From Asparagopsis taxiformis (Eukaryota; Rhodophyta; Florideophyceae; Bonnemaisoniales; Bonnemaisoniaceae): DNA of 64,000 bases. Each line of letters starts with the position of its first letter. Within the stretch, counting starts at the first letter, position 1. The DNA is taken from assembly GCA_030407315.1 (NCBI GenBank), contig JALQPE010000122.1:1-64000 (forward strand), given 5' to 3'. The position numbers were made by a program, and so were the translations under genes. This document shows, one piece after another, positions 9,262 to 19,602 of the stretch. Below the pieces are notes generated by a model. It saw nothing but the letters and a program-made list of their open reading frames with translations. It ran no database searches and was not told the DNA's origin.

Positions 9262-12200
9262 TCATGCAGCCCTCGGTGGAAATCCGTCTCGCCTACATAG
9301 TGCATATATCTCTCCACCCTCCAGCAGTCCGGGTCCGTGCCTTACCTCCCTCATGTTCTCATCATATTCGCATACACTCCCATTGCAATAGTGCATACCA
9401 AACACCTCAGTGACTCCCTCACTCATCTCCACAATTACTGTTCGTCGCCTCTCTTCGACCTTGAACACTCCTTCATCAGTTTTTTGCAAACCCAGGCAAA
9501 CTCCATAAGCTGTACCTTGCTCATCTCTCGCACTCTCGTTCCTCAGGATAAAGAACGCTAGAACAATAAAAAACCGCGGTTCATAATTAATTCTTCCCCG
9601 CATTATCTCTGATGTGAGACGAGACGCCGGGTACAGAATCGCTTGTGAAGTTGCACCATCCTCACATTTCATCTGTTCAGGGCAAACAGCATGGATGATA
9701 GCTCCTGATTCTAGAGAGCCAGACCTCTGCACTGTTTTCCTTCCCCACTCTGTCGTAGTGCTTCTAGAAACTCTTCTCACCCATTCGGCATACTTTCCAC
9801 ACCCGCTTGTTCCGCTTCCGTACCTTTCGGTAAAGAACCGTTTGAAAACACCTACAGCACCCTCTGCCATATCACATTTTCCATTCATGTACTCCTTGAC
9901 CTCGTCAATAGATATACCTCCATGCCCTCTCCACGTCACAATTTCACCATCCGCCGACAATATCTTTCCTCGACGCTGGGAGAGAAGCTGGAGAACCGGT
10001 TCCTGGAAGCAGTTTTTCACTACCTCGTCTTCCACATCTATTTCTCTCCCTAGCTCCTGTGAAAGAACGTTGACCATTTGAGAGCATTCGGACGAGGACC
10101 AATGTTGTGGCTCCATGCCGATTTCGCGCAAAACAATGGCCACTCTCGTCTGCCAGTCATCCGCAAGAACTAATTCCAGCGCTGAAAGCTGTTCGCTTTG
10201 GTGATTGGACATTCTCACACCTTTCTTCAGCGGCTGATGCATCCGTTCGAATATAAGCTCCTGCACGTGCTTCACAGAGCCGTAGGCAGGAAGCGTATGA
10301 ACACAAAACTCGACAAGACGATGAACATTAGGCTTGTCCAAATGTGCTCCTGCTCCCTTCACTTTCCGACAATACTCATTCAACGTCTCCACGTAGTCTA
10401 CAGTTCTTCCCAGAATGTATTCATTCCTGCCACCTTCTCCGTCAGCCGTCTCTACTTCATGGGGACCGTCTTTCCACCATACGGGCATGAAACTAATACA
10501 CGAAACCAGCTTCTGAAACATCACTACTAGTTTGACGGCCCCATCAAATTTTTCACGATGACCTTCCCCTTTCCCATCCATCATTCGAGCTGCGTTTTCG
10601 AATGCCATAGGTGCTATCAGAAGCACACTGAATATGTCACTCATGTTCATGGAAAGCAGATTGTTGGTTCCAAATAAACGGTTCTGCCTTCCCATCCTGA
10701 ACTTCTTCAGAGCGCCCAGAATTTGCAATTCAGCTACCTCTCGAATTCGTGGGCTGGCAGCTGAAATACAAGCGTTCAGTACATCTTGTGCCAGTCCAGA
10801 CAATAGATGGTCAGGTGCTATCACTGCGGAACGGTACGGGTCAAAAATTGCTGGGACAACTGAAACTCCGTTTTCCGTCTTCGGTACTTCTTCCTGCACT
10901 GCTTCCAAGGAAGTGCTCAGGACATGAAATGGTAAATCTTCCCCTTCTTCTGCAGCCAGTCCGAGAGTGCGAAGCTGGGTTTCTGTGGCATCCTTACGTG
11001 TCGATGCATTCCGATACTTGCTCCTGGCATGCGTCGATGTTTGCCCGTTCACTACCGAAGTGTATGCATTCTTCGTGCCACCAGTACTGCTCAGGTCATA
11101 TTTGCGGAAACTGCAGATGTGGCACGGAGAGTTTGATGTGTGTCCAAGAACATCCAGGGTATGTGAAACTGCAGGATAGTCTCCAATGCTCCCCACTGGG
11201 TCTAGAAATACCACAATATCTTCTCCCTCTGCATTTTTCGTTGGGAAACCCTCTGTGCTTCCTCGCACTATATCTTGAACGATATATCGCAATACACAAT
11301 TTGTGGACACTCCCGGAGGTGGCAAACCAATCACTCGAACCGCTTGGTAGCTTCCCCTTTTCCGAGGCGGTAGATTGAGAGGTAACATATAGCATCCACC
11401 AAAACTTCCCTTCCTGCTTGTGAATGGTTCAAAGTCATCCGTGTAAAGGAGAAATCGGTAAACAAAGTAGTTTCGACCATCCTCCAGCTTTCCCCAACAT
11501 GGTGCATCTTCTCGCGGAGACGCTGGGTGCCATTGCGACCTGTGGTCTCCGAAACCATCCGAGAACACCCCTGAAACACGAATTTCTTCATAGTTGGGGC
11601 TTCCTAGTCTATCGGGCGGGTTTCTGGCTTCAGCAAAGCTCGCGCCCGGTGAAAAGCAAAGTAACATGGTGGATGCTTCTCCGACCTGCTCTTTCAAATA
11701 CCTGTTCACCAATACGACGTGTGGAACAATATCACCCTCTTCCATTCCAATTGGTAATAGAACGGTTATCACGTCCCCAGCTCGTGTTCCTTTTCCCTTG
11801 GCTCCTGCTCCGATTACACATTGCGATATCGCTCGCAGAGCATGCTGCCTCTCCCATTCCAATAGATGTGACATTCGCGGCTGCAGATATTTTTCGACAT
11901 GCACATCATGCTCACCGTCGTGTCGAGCCTCATAGGTAACTATGGTCCTAGCATGAAGTTCCCACAACGACGTAACCGCCACTCTTCTCCTCTTCGGTTT
12001 CCCACCATCTCTGTCATTCTTCCTGAACCCTTTTGCTCTTTCGATGACGGCAACCTGACGAGCTCCTGGATGACATCGGATTCGAATTGCTGTTCCATCA
12101 GGTACATAAATGTGCTTCAAACCCTTTTTCCCATCGCTGTCAATGGGAACAACTGCTGTGCGAACGAATGGGTCGCTCAAAACACCCCTCCTGCACTTTG

Positions 12201-13065
12201 CAATGAACGAATCTTCAATGCTGCACTCTGCGGTTGATTTTTCTCCTTCTGAGCTTCGATTGTTCGCATCACTGCGGAATGATTCAAAGATTGGTCGAGT
12301 CTGGACATCTTTCAGAGCCCATGTGCTTGGGAGTACAATACGAACTTTCGCCATTCCTCCACAATTGTCTCTGTCATCTGTTGTTCCACGGGTTCCTACT
12401 GCACCTCGATGCTGTGCAGCTCTTGCTCCGCTCTTTCGAAGGTCTATCGGAAACTCGATGTCACAGCTCTTTGCATAGCAGTGTTTCCTCAAGAATGGTA
12501 GTATCTTCTGTCGCATCACAGAGTCCGACGGGACGTGCTCACTTGGATCTCTGCGGAAATTCATTCCGAACAGGGTACCTTCATAGTGGGCTCTTGTCAT
12601 TCTTTGAGTTCCACTCAGCTGAAGAGCCCCATACATCGCAGGCCATTGTAGTAATGCCTTGAAATCACCACATGCTTCATCCCCAGCATTTCGGTCTATC
12701 GGGCCTCCAGTTGAAATGGAATCAGAACCTCGTCCGGTTGCTTCTTCCGATTCCATTAGCGTGCTCGATGCTACGTAGATGTCACTTCCAGCTTCATCGT
12801 TGTTGCTGTACACATCAATACAACCTTCTATTGTGTCACCCATAGGGATTGGGGACTCCAATAGGTCATCTGTGGTACACTCACGTCGTAGCTCATTACC
12901 TCTCGGGATTTCTTTGTTCATGCAGGCTGCATCACTGCTGCGGATTTCTCCCTGCAGTTTCCCAGGAAGCTGTTTACTGGGACTGGCCACATTGAGTGAA
13001 TCGAATCTCGCCTTTGTCCTACGACTTGTGGTTTTCTTTCGAATAGGAGTCCGTCTCGGAGCCAT
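9262..13065 (-). CDS. CACTA/Plavaka-like DNA transposase, 1267 aa, apparently intact
   Basis: Single uninterrupted frame from ATG 13065. The N-terminus is Arg/Lys-rich (RRTPIRKKTTSRRTKARF). A central block contains FLDPVGSIGDYPAVSHTL followed by HTSNSPCHICSFRK, the pattern of the Tnp2/Plavaka transposase core (GDxP... then CxxC). Further on, APDHLLSGLAQDVLN and then KPNVHRLVEFCVHTLPAYG, ending in ELIFERMHQPLKK, match the H...H...G...FE...K arrangement of the same families. The last 250 residues are unfamiliar and may be an accessory module. By family knowledge such proteins cut and paste elements bounded by CACTA-type ends; two such termini occur at 15.57 and 29.88 kb. No second terminus was found that would define the element carrying this gene. 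A domesticated, host-serving copy cannot be excluded. Confidence 0.6.
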   Translation of the reverse strand: MAPRRTPIRKKTTSRRTKARFDSLNVASPSKQLPGKLQGEIRSSDAACMNKEIPRGNELRRECTTDDLLESPIPMGDTIEGCIDVYSNNDEAGSDIYVASSTLMESEEATGRGSDSISTGGPIDRNAGDEACGDFKALLQWPAMYGALQLSGTQRMTRAHYEGTLFGMNFRRDPSEHVPSDSVMRQKILPFLRKHCYAKSCDIEFPIDLRKSGARAAQHRGAVGTRGTTDDRDNCGGMAKVRIVLPSTWALKDVQTRPIFESFRSDANNRSSEGEKSTAECSIEDSFIAKCRRGVLSDPFVRTAVVPIDSDGKKGLKHIYVPDGTAIRIRCHPGARQVAVIERAKGFRKNDRDGGKPKRRRVAVTSLWELHARTIVTYEARHDGEHDVHVEKYLQPRMSHLLEWERQHALRAISQCVIGAGAKGKGTRAGDVITVLLPIGMEEGDIVPHVVLVNRYLKEQVGEASTMLLCFSPGASFAEARNPPDRLGSPNYEEIRVSGVFSDGFGDHRSQWHPASPREDAPCWGKLEDGRNYFVYRFLLYTDDFEPFTSRKGSFGGCYMLPLNLPPRKRGSYQAVRVIGLPPPGVSTNCVLRYIVQDIVRGSTEGFPTKNAEGEDIVVFLDPVGSIGDYPAVSHTLDVLGHTSNSPCHICSFRKYDLSSTGGTKNAYTSVVNGQTSTHARSKYRNASTRKDATETQLRTLGLAAEEGEDLPFHVLSTSLEAVQEEVPKTENGVSVVPAIFDPYRSAVIAPDHLLSGLAQDVLNACISAASPRIREVAELQILGALKKFRMGRQNRLFGTNNLLSMNMSDIFSVLLIAPMAFENAARMMDGKGEGHREKFDGAVKLVVMFQKLVSCISFMPVWWKDGPHEVETADGEGGRNEYILGRTVDYVETLNEYCRKVKGAGAHLDKPNVHRLVEFCVHTLPAYGSVKHVQELIFERMHQPLKKGVRMSNHQSEQLSALELVLADDWQTRVAIVLREIGMEPQHWSSSECSQMVNVLSQELGREIDVEDEVVKNCFQEPVLQLLSQRRGKILSADGEIVTWRGHGGISIDEVKEYMNGKCDMAEGAVGVFKRFFTERYGSGTSGCGKYAEWVRRVSRSTTTEWGRKTVQRSGSLESGAIIHAVCPEQMKCEDGATSQAILYPASRLTSEIMRGRINYEPRFFIVLAFFILRNESARDEQGTAYGVCLGLQKTDEGVFKVEERRRTVIVEMSEGVTEVFGMHYCNGSVCEYDENMREVRHGPGLLEGGEIYALCRRDGFPPRAA

Positions 13066-13655
13066 CTTGATGTTTTTGTTCTTTTCTTCTTCGCTCAGTT
13101 TTGTTGCATAGAATACAACTCTAAACTTCTATGACATGACTACTATCTCAATACAGTACTACTACTTTTAACCGTTACGAAACCTTTCCAGGCTTTCATT
13201 CGATCCAATGAACTGGTTCACCACAATGCTTTGCCCTATGCTCATTGCTTTATGCACATTGATTGCTATTTCATCCGGACTCAACATCGTTTTGCTATCT
13301 TGTATCGCATCCCCTAACCACAAACCCAGCCAAGATGTATCCATTTCCGGAAAACGGCCGTTTATTTCGCAGTGATGCTCTAGGCACTAATACTGAATCT
13401 GATTTTCTCATACACGTACTTCCTACTCGTATACTCTACCATTTTCGGCCCTATTTACAAGTTGAAAGCACAATCTCTCGTTGAATCGTACTCGGTGTGA
13501 TATCTTAAATTAGCATAAATTTATATATTGCAATGCAGATTCACTGCTCGCTTGCAACATGAAAATTATAAAATTTCTCCCACACTGCTGTTTCCTAGCC
13601 GCCCACATCCACGTGGCCCGCTTTGACTGCCTGCCAAGTGTGCTCAGAGCATGCA

Positions 13656-13665
13656 ATGACGTCAT
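13656..13665. promoter_or_regulatory. CRE/ATF-type bZIP site
   Basis: Exact 10-bp palindrome ATGACGTCAT, the consensus of CREB/ATF-class bZIP factors. It is repeated 143 bp downstream and lies about 370 bp upstream of the hairpin transcript. Confidence 0.4.
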
Positions 13666-13798
13666 CGATATATACCGTCCAAATCATCACTGGAAGCGCG
13701 GACTCCTCGTCCAGGAAAGTGCGCCATTTTTCCTACTCCTCGCCTCCCCCTTTCCAGTAGGCCCGATATGCTAGTGTTTTTCCTATATTTCTGTAGTG

Positions 13799-13808
13799 AT
13801 GACGTCAT
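13799..13808. promoter_or_regulatory. CRE/ATF-type bZIP site
   Basis: Second exact ATGACGTCAT, again upstream of the hairpin at 14027. Two perfect copies of a 10-mer within 150 bp are unlikely by chance. Confidence 0.4.
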
Positions 13809-13989
13809 TATAGACTAGAGAAGGCGGTAGAAGATACAATAATTTTGCGCCTGTTCTGCCAGGTCATGTGCTTCAAAGCGTAATTCGCACCCTAGGTATC
13901 GTTTTTCTGGGCCTCCCATCGCACCGCTCCGTTTCAAATTCATCCCTCTATTGTTAGAGTACACGTCATTTCCGCCCGCAGAGTGCTAC

Positions 13990-14500
13990 TTAAACAACAG
14001 ATTCTGGAGATCCCTGTTTCCATCTTCATATCCGTCGGAAGCAAAGCAACAACCCTGGCCGTGGAAGCCGTATAGATCATCTAAACTGCTTCCAAAGCGT
14101 AAGTTTTAGATCATCAATACGGCTCCCAAGGCCAAAGTTGTTGCTTTGTCTCCGACGGATATGAACCATGATGGTACGTTTCCACAACTCACGCCACTAA
14201 CCCAGTTTTCTATTCGTTTTCTCTTTCTCAGGTTTCCAGTCGGTGAGTGTTCCAATTCTACTTTCATTTATCTTTCTCTCTTACCACTTCTCCACTAATT
14301 TTCTTTTCTGCCTGTGAGTACATATCTCAATTTGGGATGCAATGGTATTTGTTAAGGTACGTTAGTCTCCTAATCACCATCAATTTCCCTCTCCAATTCA
14401 ACGTCACTAACTTGTTTCCTTTCTCTACGTCATTTTTTCTTCTTCTCTTCATTTCCTAGCTTATTCATGCAGCTCAATCAGTTGATAGATTTCTAGACTT
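13990..14500 (+). ncRNA. putative spliced non-coding transcript hosting a miRNA-like hairpin
   Basis: Good splice signals follow the hairpin. Intron 1 is 14174-14231 (GTACGT donor, CCACTAACC branch-like motif, TTTCTCAG acceptor). An 11-nt exon GTTTCCAGTCG (14232-14242) comes next. Intron 2 is 14243-14318 (GTGAGT donor, CACTAAT motif, pyrimidine tract, GTGAG acceptor). Exon 3 is 14319-14356 and intron 3 is 14357-14459 (GTACGT, GTCACTAAC, TTTCCTAG). No open frame runs through the exons, so a non-coding precursor is more likely than a protein gene. Ends of the transcript are guesses. Confidence 0.4.
14027..14163 (+). ncRNA. imperfect 59-bp hairpin, pre-miRNA-like
   Basis: The left arm begins CATATCCGTCGGAAGC and the right arm ends with its mirror GTCTCCGACGGATATG. 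About 51 of 59 positions pair, with mismatches scattered along the stem and a loop of about 17 nt (14086-14102). Scattered mismatches in a long stem inside a spliced exon fit a microRNA precursor. A decayed MITE or an old inverted duplication would look similar. The opposite strand folds too, with some mismatches becoming G-U pairs. Confidence 0.45.
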
Positions 14501-14856
14501 TTCTAGTAGTTTTAGTTTTACTCGTCGGAATAGTGTTAGTTGTAGTAGCATTTTTAACATAGGGATTGTTTATTCTCAATGTAGCCTGCGCAAATAAACA
14601 AATCCAGAGTGAAGCTTCCCATATCGCACCCTCTTAGATTGCTACCTATCCTACCGCGTATACCTCTCGCTAGCTCATAGTCACTACGAAATAAAAATTC
14701 CTAGCCGTACTATTCTGTCCATTCCCATATGAATACCGTCCATGCCCCATCCTCATAGCGCTAGAACTGCCTTCCTCTACCCCAGAAAGATGCCCACGAC
14801 AGCGTGACGCTCCATCTCATCCACCACTCCCAGACACCGAATTTTACTATATCAGG

Positions 14857-15569
14857 ACACTACTTTTACTGTCTCCAGGTGCTGCCCAGGGCAGCACGAA
14901 ATACTGTCTCCAGGTGCTGCCCAGGGCAGCACAAAGTACTGTCTACAGGTGCTGCCCAGGGCAGCACAAAGTACTGTCTACAGGTACTGCCCAGGGCAGC
15001 ACAAAGTACTGTCTACAGGTACTGCCCAGGACAGTGAAAATCACTGTCTCCAGGTACTGCCCAGGACAGTGAAAATCACTGTCTCCAGGTATTGCCCAGG
15101 ACAGTGAAAATCACTGTCTCCAGGTACTGCCCAGGACAGTGAAAATCACTGTCTCCAGGTACTGCCCAGGACAGTGAAAATCACTGTCTCCAGGTACTGC
15201 CCAGGACAGTGCACCGTGTTGGTTCCATCTATTGTCCCAGGCAGCGTATTTCACTATCCGGCCATGTTGCCTTGGCCAATACAAAACACTATCCGCCAAC
15301 ACTGCCCAGTACAGTAAATTACATCATATCCAACTATTGAATAAATCATTAATTTTTACTGTCTCCATTCACTGCCTCAGACAGTACTGTGAGACAGTGT
15401 TTTTTACTGTCTGCAGACAGTGTTCCGTACTGTCTGCCAGACAGTGCAAATCACTGTCTCCAAGTGTGGCATTAATTTTCATTTGCCGCATAGTGATTTT
15501 TACTGTCTCAGACAGTAAAAATCACTGTCTCGCAGTACTGTCTGAGGCCCCCTTTTCAACACCGTAGTG
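14857..15569. mobile_element. CACTA-type transposon terminus with subterminal satellite
   Basis: The right boundary is CAACACCGTAGTG (15557-15569), which on the minus strand reads CACTACGGTGTTG, a CACTA-type end. The same 13-mer closes a second element at 29878. Inside lies a tandem array of about ten 35-bp units (14870-15215), each with ACTGTCTCCAGGTACTGCCC and a self-complementary core such as GTGCTGCCCAGGGCAGCAC. Further ACTGTCT/AGACAGT palindromes follow up to the terminus. Such subterminal arrays bind transposase in CACTA elements. At 14857 a CACTACTTTT sits at the left of the array, but it shares only CACTAC with the right end and no target duplication is evident, so the left limit is uncertain. 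Confidence 0.5.
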
Positions 15570-15877
15570 AGGCCCACTTGGGCGCACAGCAACGTATACA
15601 TTACCTCTGCAGAGCGTCGACGAGAGGCGCAAAATACGGCCACACCATTCCATAGTCGGTTACGAAGTCTGGGAGACATGCTGACATTGTAAACATCACC
15701 AGCGTGTGAAACAGCCAATGGGCGAGCAGAATGTGTGTTGAGACAGGTGTCCGGAAATGGGGTCGAGAGGCACACAGAAAGGCTGAACGCAAGATTGACC
15801 AAACGCCCCACACCACAACACGCTCCGACTATTTTTCCAACATACACTTTCATGGATCAAGTCGCTAATCGTAATCC

Positions 15878-17214
15878 ATGACAAACACACATCAATTCAC
15901 CCTCGCCAACGTGCATCTCGCTTTGCCCACACTCGACCGCGGCACAAAAATATCGCAAGCCGATCGTTATCTCACCGCCGTGCGTCATTCCCAATCAACA
16001 TGTTCCATATGCGCACAATTGATCAACACCGATGCGACGCCACACGCGCTTCTGTTCGCCGCCACTACGCTGCATCGTCGATTCCAAACCGATTGGTTGA
16101 TGTTCACCGATGACCCACAACGCATCTACGCCTTATGAATCCCGCCTCGTGCCCTCGCGCTCGCGCTCCCGCTCCACCACCCCTCTGCCCTCTATTTCTT
16201 CGCGCGCGCATGCGCCTTTGCGATGGCACATTTTCAATCGTCGCTGCGCATCTCCATGTGGCTCGACCCCCGCTGCGTACTCGCCGACGAACAGGTGCGC
16301 ATATTTCACGTCATGTCGGCCGTCATGCTCGAGTATCAACACGCCGAGACGCAGCCTTTGCACCGCTTTTGTGCCACAAATGCACACGTTGTTCAGCAGA
16401 CGCCTCTCTTCATGATGGCCAATTTGCAGGCCAATCTTCCTGCCCATCTCGACCATGCGGCTTTGCGTAATGCCCGTGCCGCTGTCTCTTGTTTACAAGC
16501 CTGGCAGGCCTATTCGAGCGACCCGGCTATTCTGTCGACAATCATCGCCGCGATTGGTATCCCGCAAATTGCAGAACATGCCGCTGCCGCGCTGTGCGAT
16601 GTCATCGGTTATTCGCAAACTTCTCATCAGCTTTTGCACATGATTTGCACCCAACTCAAGCCTTCTTTTCATGCCGCGCAGGACACGCCAGACCCGGATC
16701 CTGTTCATCGTGCGATTGCAGAGGTTATGTGCGACCTTTCGGATGCGAATGCCGGCGAATTGACGCAACACAAATCTGCGGAAAGCAACGTCGTTGTGGA
16801 CGCCTGTTCGCAATTATTGGCGACGTGTTTGAGAGTTAGCGATGAAAGGGCTTTTCTCGCTGCGGCTGACGGGTGGGCGTGTTGATTTGTGACTGCACTG
16901 CGAATACGCCTTATGGAAGTCATCACAAACTGTCTGCCTGTCCAGTAGCAGCGGTTATGGTTTTGTTGATGGAGCGTATGAAAATATCGTCGTTGCCCAC
17001 CGATGAGGATCGTCTGGATGGATTTTGGCATTGCGAAACTGATCGATGTTGTATTCTGGATCTGCTTCTACAGGCGTTGTTGTTCCTAGGTGCCGGGACT
17101 TATGTGAATATTATTACACCGCACATCATGACGAATGCCGTTGAAGATTCGAAAAAAGCTCTTCATGCGATGTTGGTTTCGATTTCAGTCGCGAGTGAAG
17201 CAGGCGATTTGTAA
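15878..17214 (+). pseudogene. degenerate importin-beta family gene (transportin-3/importin-13-like)
   Basis: The frame starting MTNTHQFTLANVHLALPTLD contains ALLFAATTLHRRFQTDW, which resembles the N-terminal HEAT repeat of transportin-3/importin-13 (a ...LxxKIQxDW motif). A TGA at 16136 interrupts the frame. The same frame reopens and runs through helical HEAT-like sequence to 16885, and a +1/-1 shift near 16875 continues it to 17214. The full family length is about 950 aa; only some 440 codons are present. No start or splice signal explains the breaks, so I read it as a decayed, truncated copy of a nuclear import receptor gene. Family assignment rests on one short motif and general helical character. 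Confidence 0.4.
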
Positions 17215-17519
17215 TCGTATTCTGAGCGCTCATGTGCGCTGATCTTTTCGACGCTGTCTACAATTTTAGACATCCTTGACAAACATCAAGACTCCTACTT
17301 TTACACGCATTATACAATCTGTAAGATAGCTCTCTCAGCTCTACGACCATTCTCATACATGCTGGCAACAAGTGTGTTGGATACACTTTTTCACAGAGCA
17401 ATGAAGCGTGCGGTTACGGAATGATTGATCATGTCGGGGAAGAGTCGTCTTAATTACTACTCGAGTTGGGCAATTAGGGGAATAGTGATTAATGTTACCG
17501 TGCGTCTTCCTTTCGCAAT

Positions 17520-18333
17520 AGCACTCCGTCGTCCAGCGTCTCCACCCCTCGTTCTGCCACATGACGCGCTCATACGCGCACCTCCCACAGAACTACTCGT
17601 CCTCGCTCATGAGCTCCATGGTGCTTTAGAACACCTTACATATGTCTTGGATGAACTGCAAGCAGCTACAGCTCTTCGAGCTGCGAATTATTAGTGCTTG
17701 TGACAAAGGTGAATACGGATAACACCCACGATGGTATCCTACTCGGAGGCTAGAGATTGGCCGAAGATATGCAAAGAATTGTTGCAGAGAATGACATTTT
17801 CAATGCAATCAGTTTAGTAGGGTTCTTGTTGGGTGGTTTGTATGTGCGGTACGCAGCTGCAAAGCTATACAATGAGGAAACGGATCTGGTTGCGGACTTG
17901 ATTGGACGCCGATTTATCTCGGTAGCAAGTCCGCACCTTGGGATGCACAAGTTTTGGGGTTTATCGGCTCATTCCGGACGGCTTAATGGGAATGGCGGAA
18001 AATGTTTTCGGCGAAACGGCGAAGGAGTTGTTATTAAGAGATGAAGATGGATTGCTGGTCGCCATGTCGAGTGATAATAACATATTAGGATTGAAATTCT
18101 TGTCGGCACTGCGCGCATTTGAGAAGAGATATTTGTATGCAAACGTTCGCAACGACTTTATGGTCAAATATGTAACAGCGGCGTTTGAACCCTCGGTACA
18201 GATTATGAGTGGTGCTGAAGTGGAGTACATTGTACAGCAAGGGTGGTGTGAGAATGAAGTGCAGGCAGTGCACATGGTTGAGGAGGATTATGACGAGAAG
18301 GGATGCCGTATTTTTATGCGGTTCAGATATTAG
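17520..18333 (+). pseudogene. degenerate DUF676-type lipase/serine esterase
   Basis: Blocks in three frames line up with the DUF676 family. TELLVLAHELHGALEHLTYV (about 17590-17650) is the N-terminal strand and oxyanion region, where functional members have a Gly in HGxxG; here it is Glu. NTHDGILLGG (about 17720) matches the NxxTxDGIxxGG segment. GFLLGGLYVRYAAAKLY matches the nucleophile elbow, normally GHSLGGLxxRYA, but the Ser is lost. SVASPHLG and, in another frame after a shift near 17955, LLRDEDGLLVAMSSD, LKFLSALRAFEKR and YANVRNDFMV complete the domain to 18333. Stops, shifts and the missing catalytic Ser show it is dead as an esterase. Confidence 0.6.
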
Positions 18334-19418
18334 GAAGATGGTGGAGATGGGGAGAGATTGGGGGGTGGAGAAGTTACTGAAGAGGGGCGAGAGGAAGAGT
18401 TAATGAGCAAGAGATTGCACGCAATTGGGTGGACAGTTGTCGCAGTAGATTTCCCTTTGCCACTGCCAATCGCTCATAATTACATAGTAGCCATGTCGAG
18501 AAACGCCATCCATACATGGATGAATGCGAGCGGATGGATGATGGTACAGTTATATTGACGGGAATTCTAATCTAACATTCAACATCGTACCCGAAGTACA
18601 ACCTCAACAATCTCCTCAGTTAATTTATATCGCTATATCACCAACAATAAACGGATATGATGCTGTCCATCAACTGTGATTCTATAGAATCACATTATAA
18701 TGTGTTTAACCATAAAAATATAGTATGTGAGTGATCAAGTGGTACGAAACTTAGGACTGGGCACGTCAAAAGAGCTCTAGGGTAGGTAGGAGACTATAAA
18801 CTGGTGCGATAAGATGGGTTTTCACCCACCACCGCCCGCGAACGTCACACCCGTCTCCGCACATGGCTTCGTGGCATCTATATGCGGGCAGAGAGCGTCG
18901 TCCAAGGGGAAAACGTATTTTCCGTGATTCACTCGATGTGCCACCCAACCAACACCCACCCGTTTTCCACTGCACGTCCCATCACTTCAATGAATGAGAC
19001 GACAATCGCCACACCAGTCCTTGCGCCAGGTATGCTGCTTCGCTTCGCGTATTATTCGACACACCCACTGATCCATTACTCCTACACATACGATCTGTCG
19101 CACTGCCCTCTTCCCATTGCGCACGACTCGCAGTCACAGAGTATCATTCCTGCCAGCACTTCATCTCCATCTGATTATATCGTCCCATACTCCCACCCCG
19201 ATGCTCACCCTCTTACTTCCACCACATTATGACACACACCGTCACATCGTCCAGAACAAGAGACACGAGAACGTATTTAACTTCTTTACCAGCGTAACTA
19301 AACCAAACTAATTTAGTGCAACTCTCCAAGGCATTCAGCCGCTACGACCAGCCGCTCCTCTACTTTCCAGCCTCTCTTTTCCCTCTAATATCGCCTTCGC
19401 TACCCTCTTTACAAACAT
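18334..19418. other. intergenic, nothing recognised
   Basis: No ORF with family signatures. A frame starting near 18992 is Ser/His/Pro-rich low complexity. No RNA gene seen. Confidence 0.4.
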
Positions 19419-19602
19419 GCAAGCCCAGAAATTCTAAAATTTCGGGCCCAAGAAAATTGCAAAAAAACATCGATTTGGGAGGTCGAAAGTGCCGTACGGC
19501 ACACCCCCATCTCAAAAACATGTTCACATGTGCATGTTTTTGAGAATAGCCCAAATTTTAATTCAATTCAGGTCGTCTAATTTGGCCACAACGGCCCCAG
19601 AA
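19419..19602. repeat. 184-bp highly structured dispersed repeat, copy 1
   Basis: Identical to 20334-20517 except for one C/T difference. It contains a string of self-complementary modules: GCCCAGAAATT/AATTTCGGGC, CCCAA...TTGGG, the perfect palindrome GTGCCGTACGGCAC, and TCTCAAAAACATG/CATGTTTTTGAGA around CACATGTG. No coding capacity is credible. It may be a recently mobile short element or a structured RNA with retrocopies. Confidence 0.8.

Larger units (their letters stand above)
13066..13989. other. intergenic region with two bZIP-type sites
   Basis: No convincing gene. It contains the likely promoter of the minus-strand transposase and, further right, two identical ATGACGTCAT palindromes that may serve the spliced transcript beginning near 14.0 kb. 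Confidence 0.4.

Noticed and set aside
14870..15215. 35-bp tandem units as a CRISPR-like array
   Set aside because: Units are directly adjacent with no unique spacers; it is a satellite within a transposon end.
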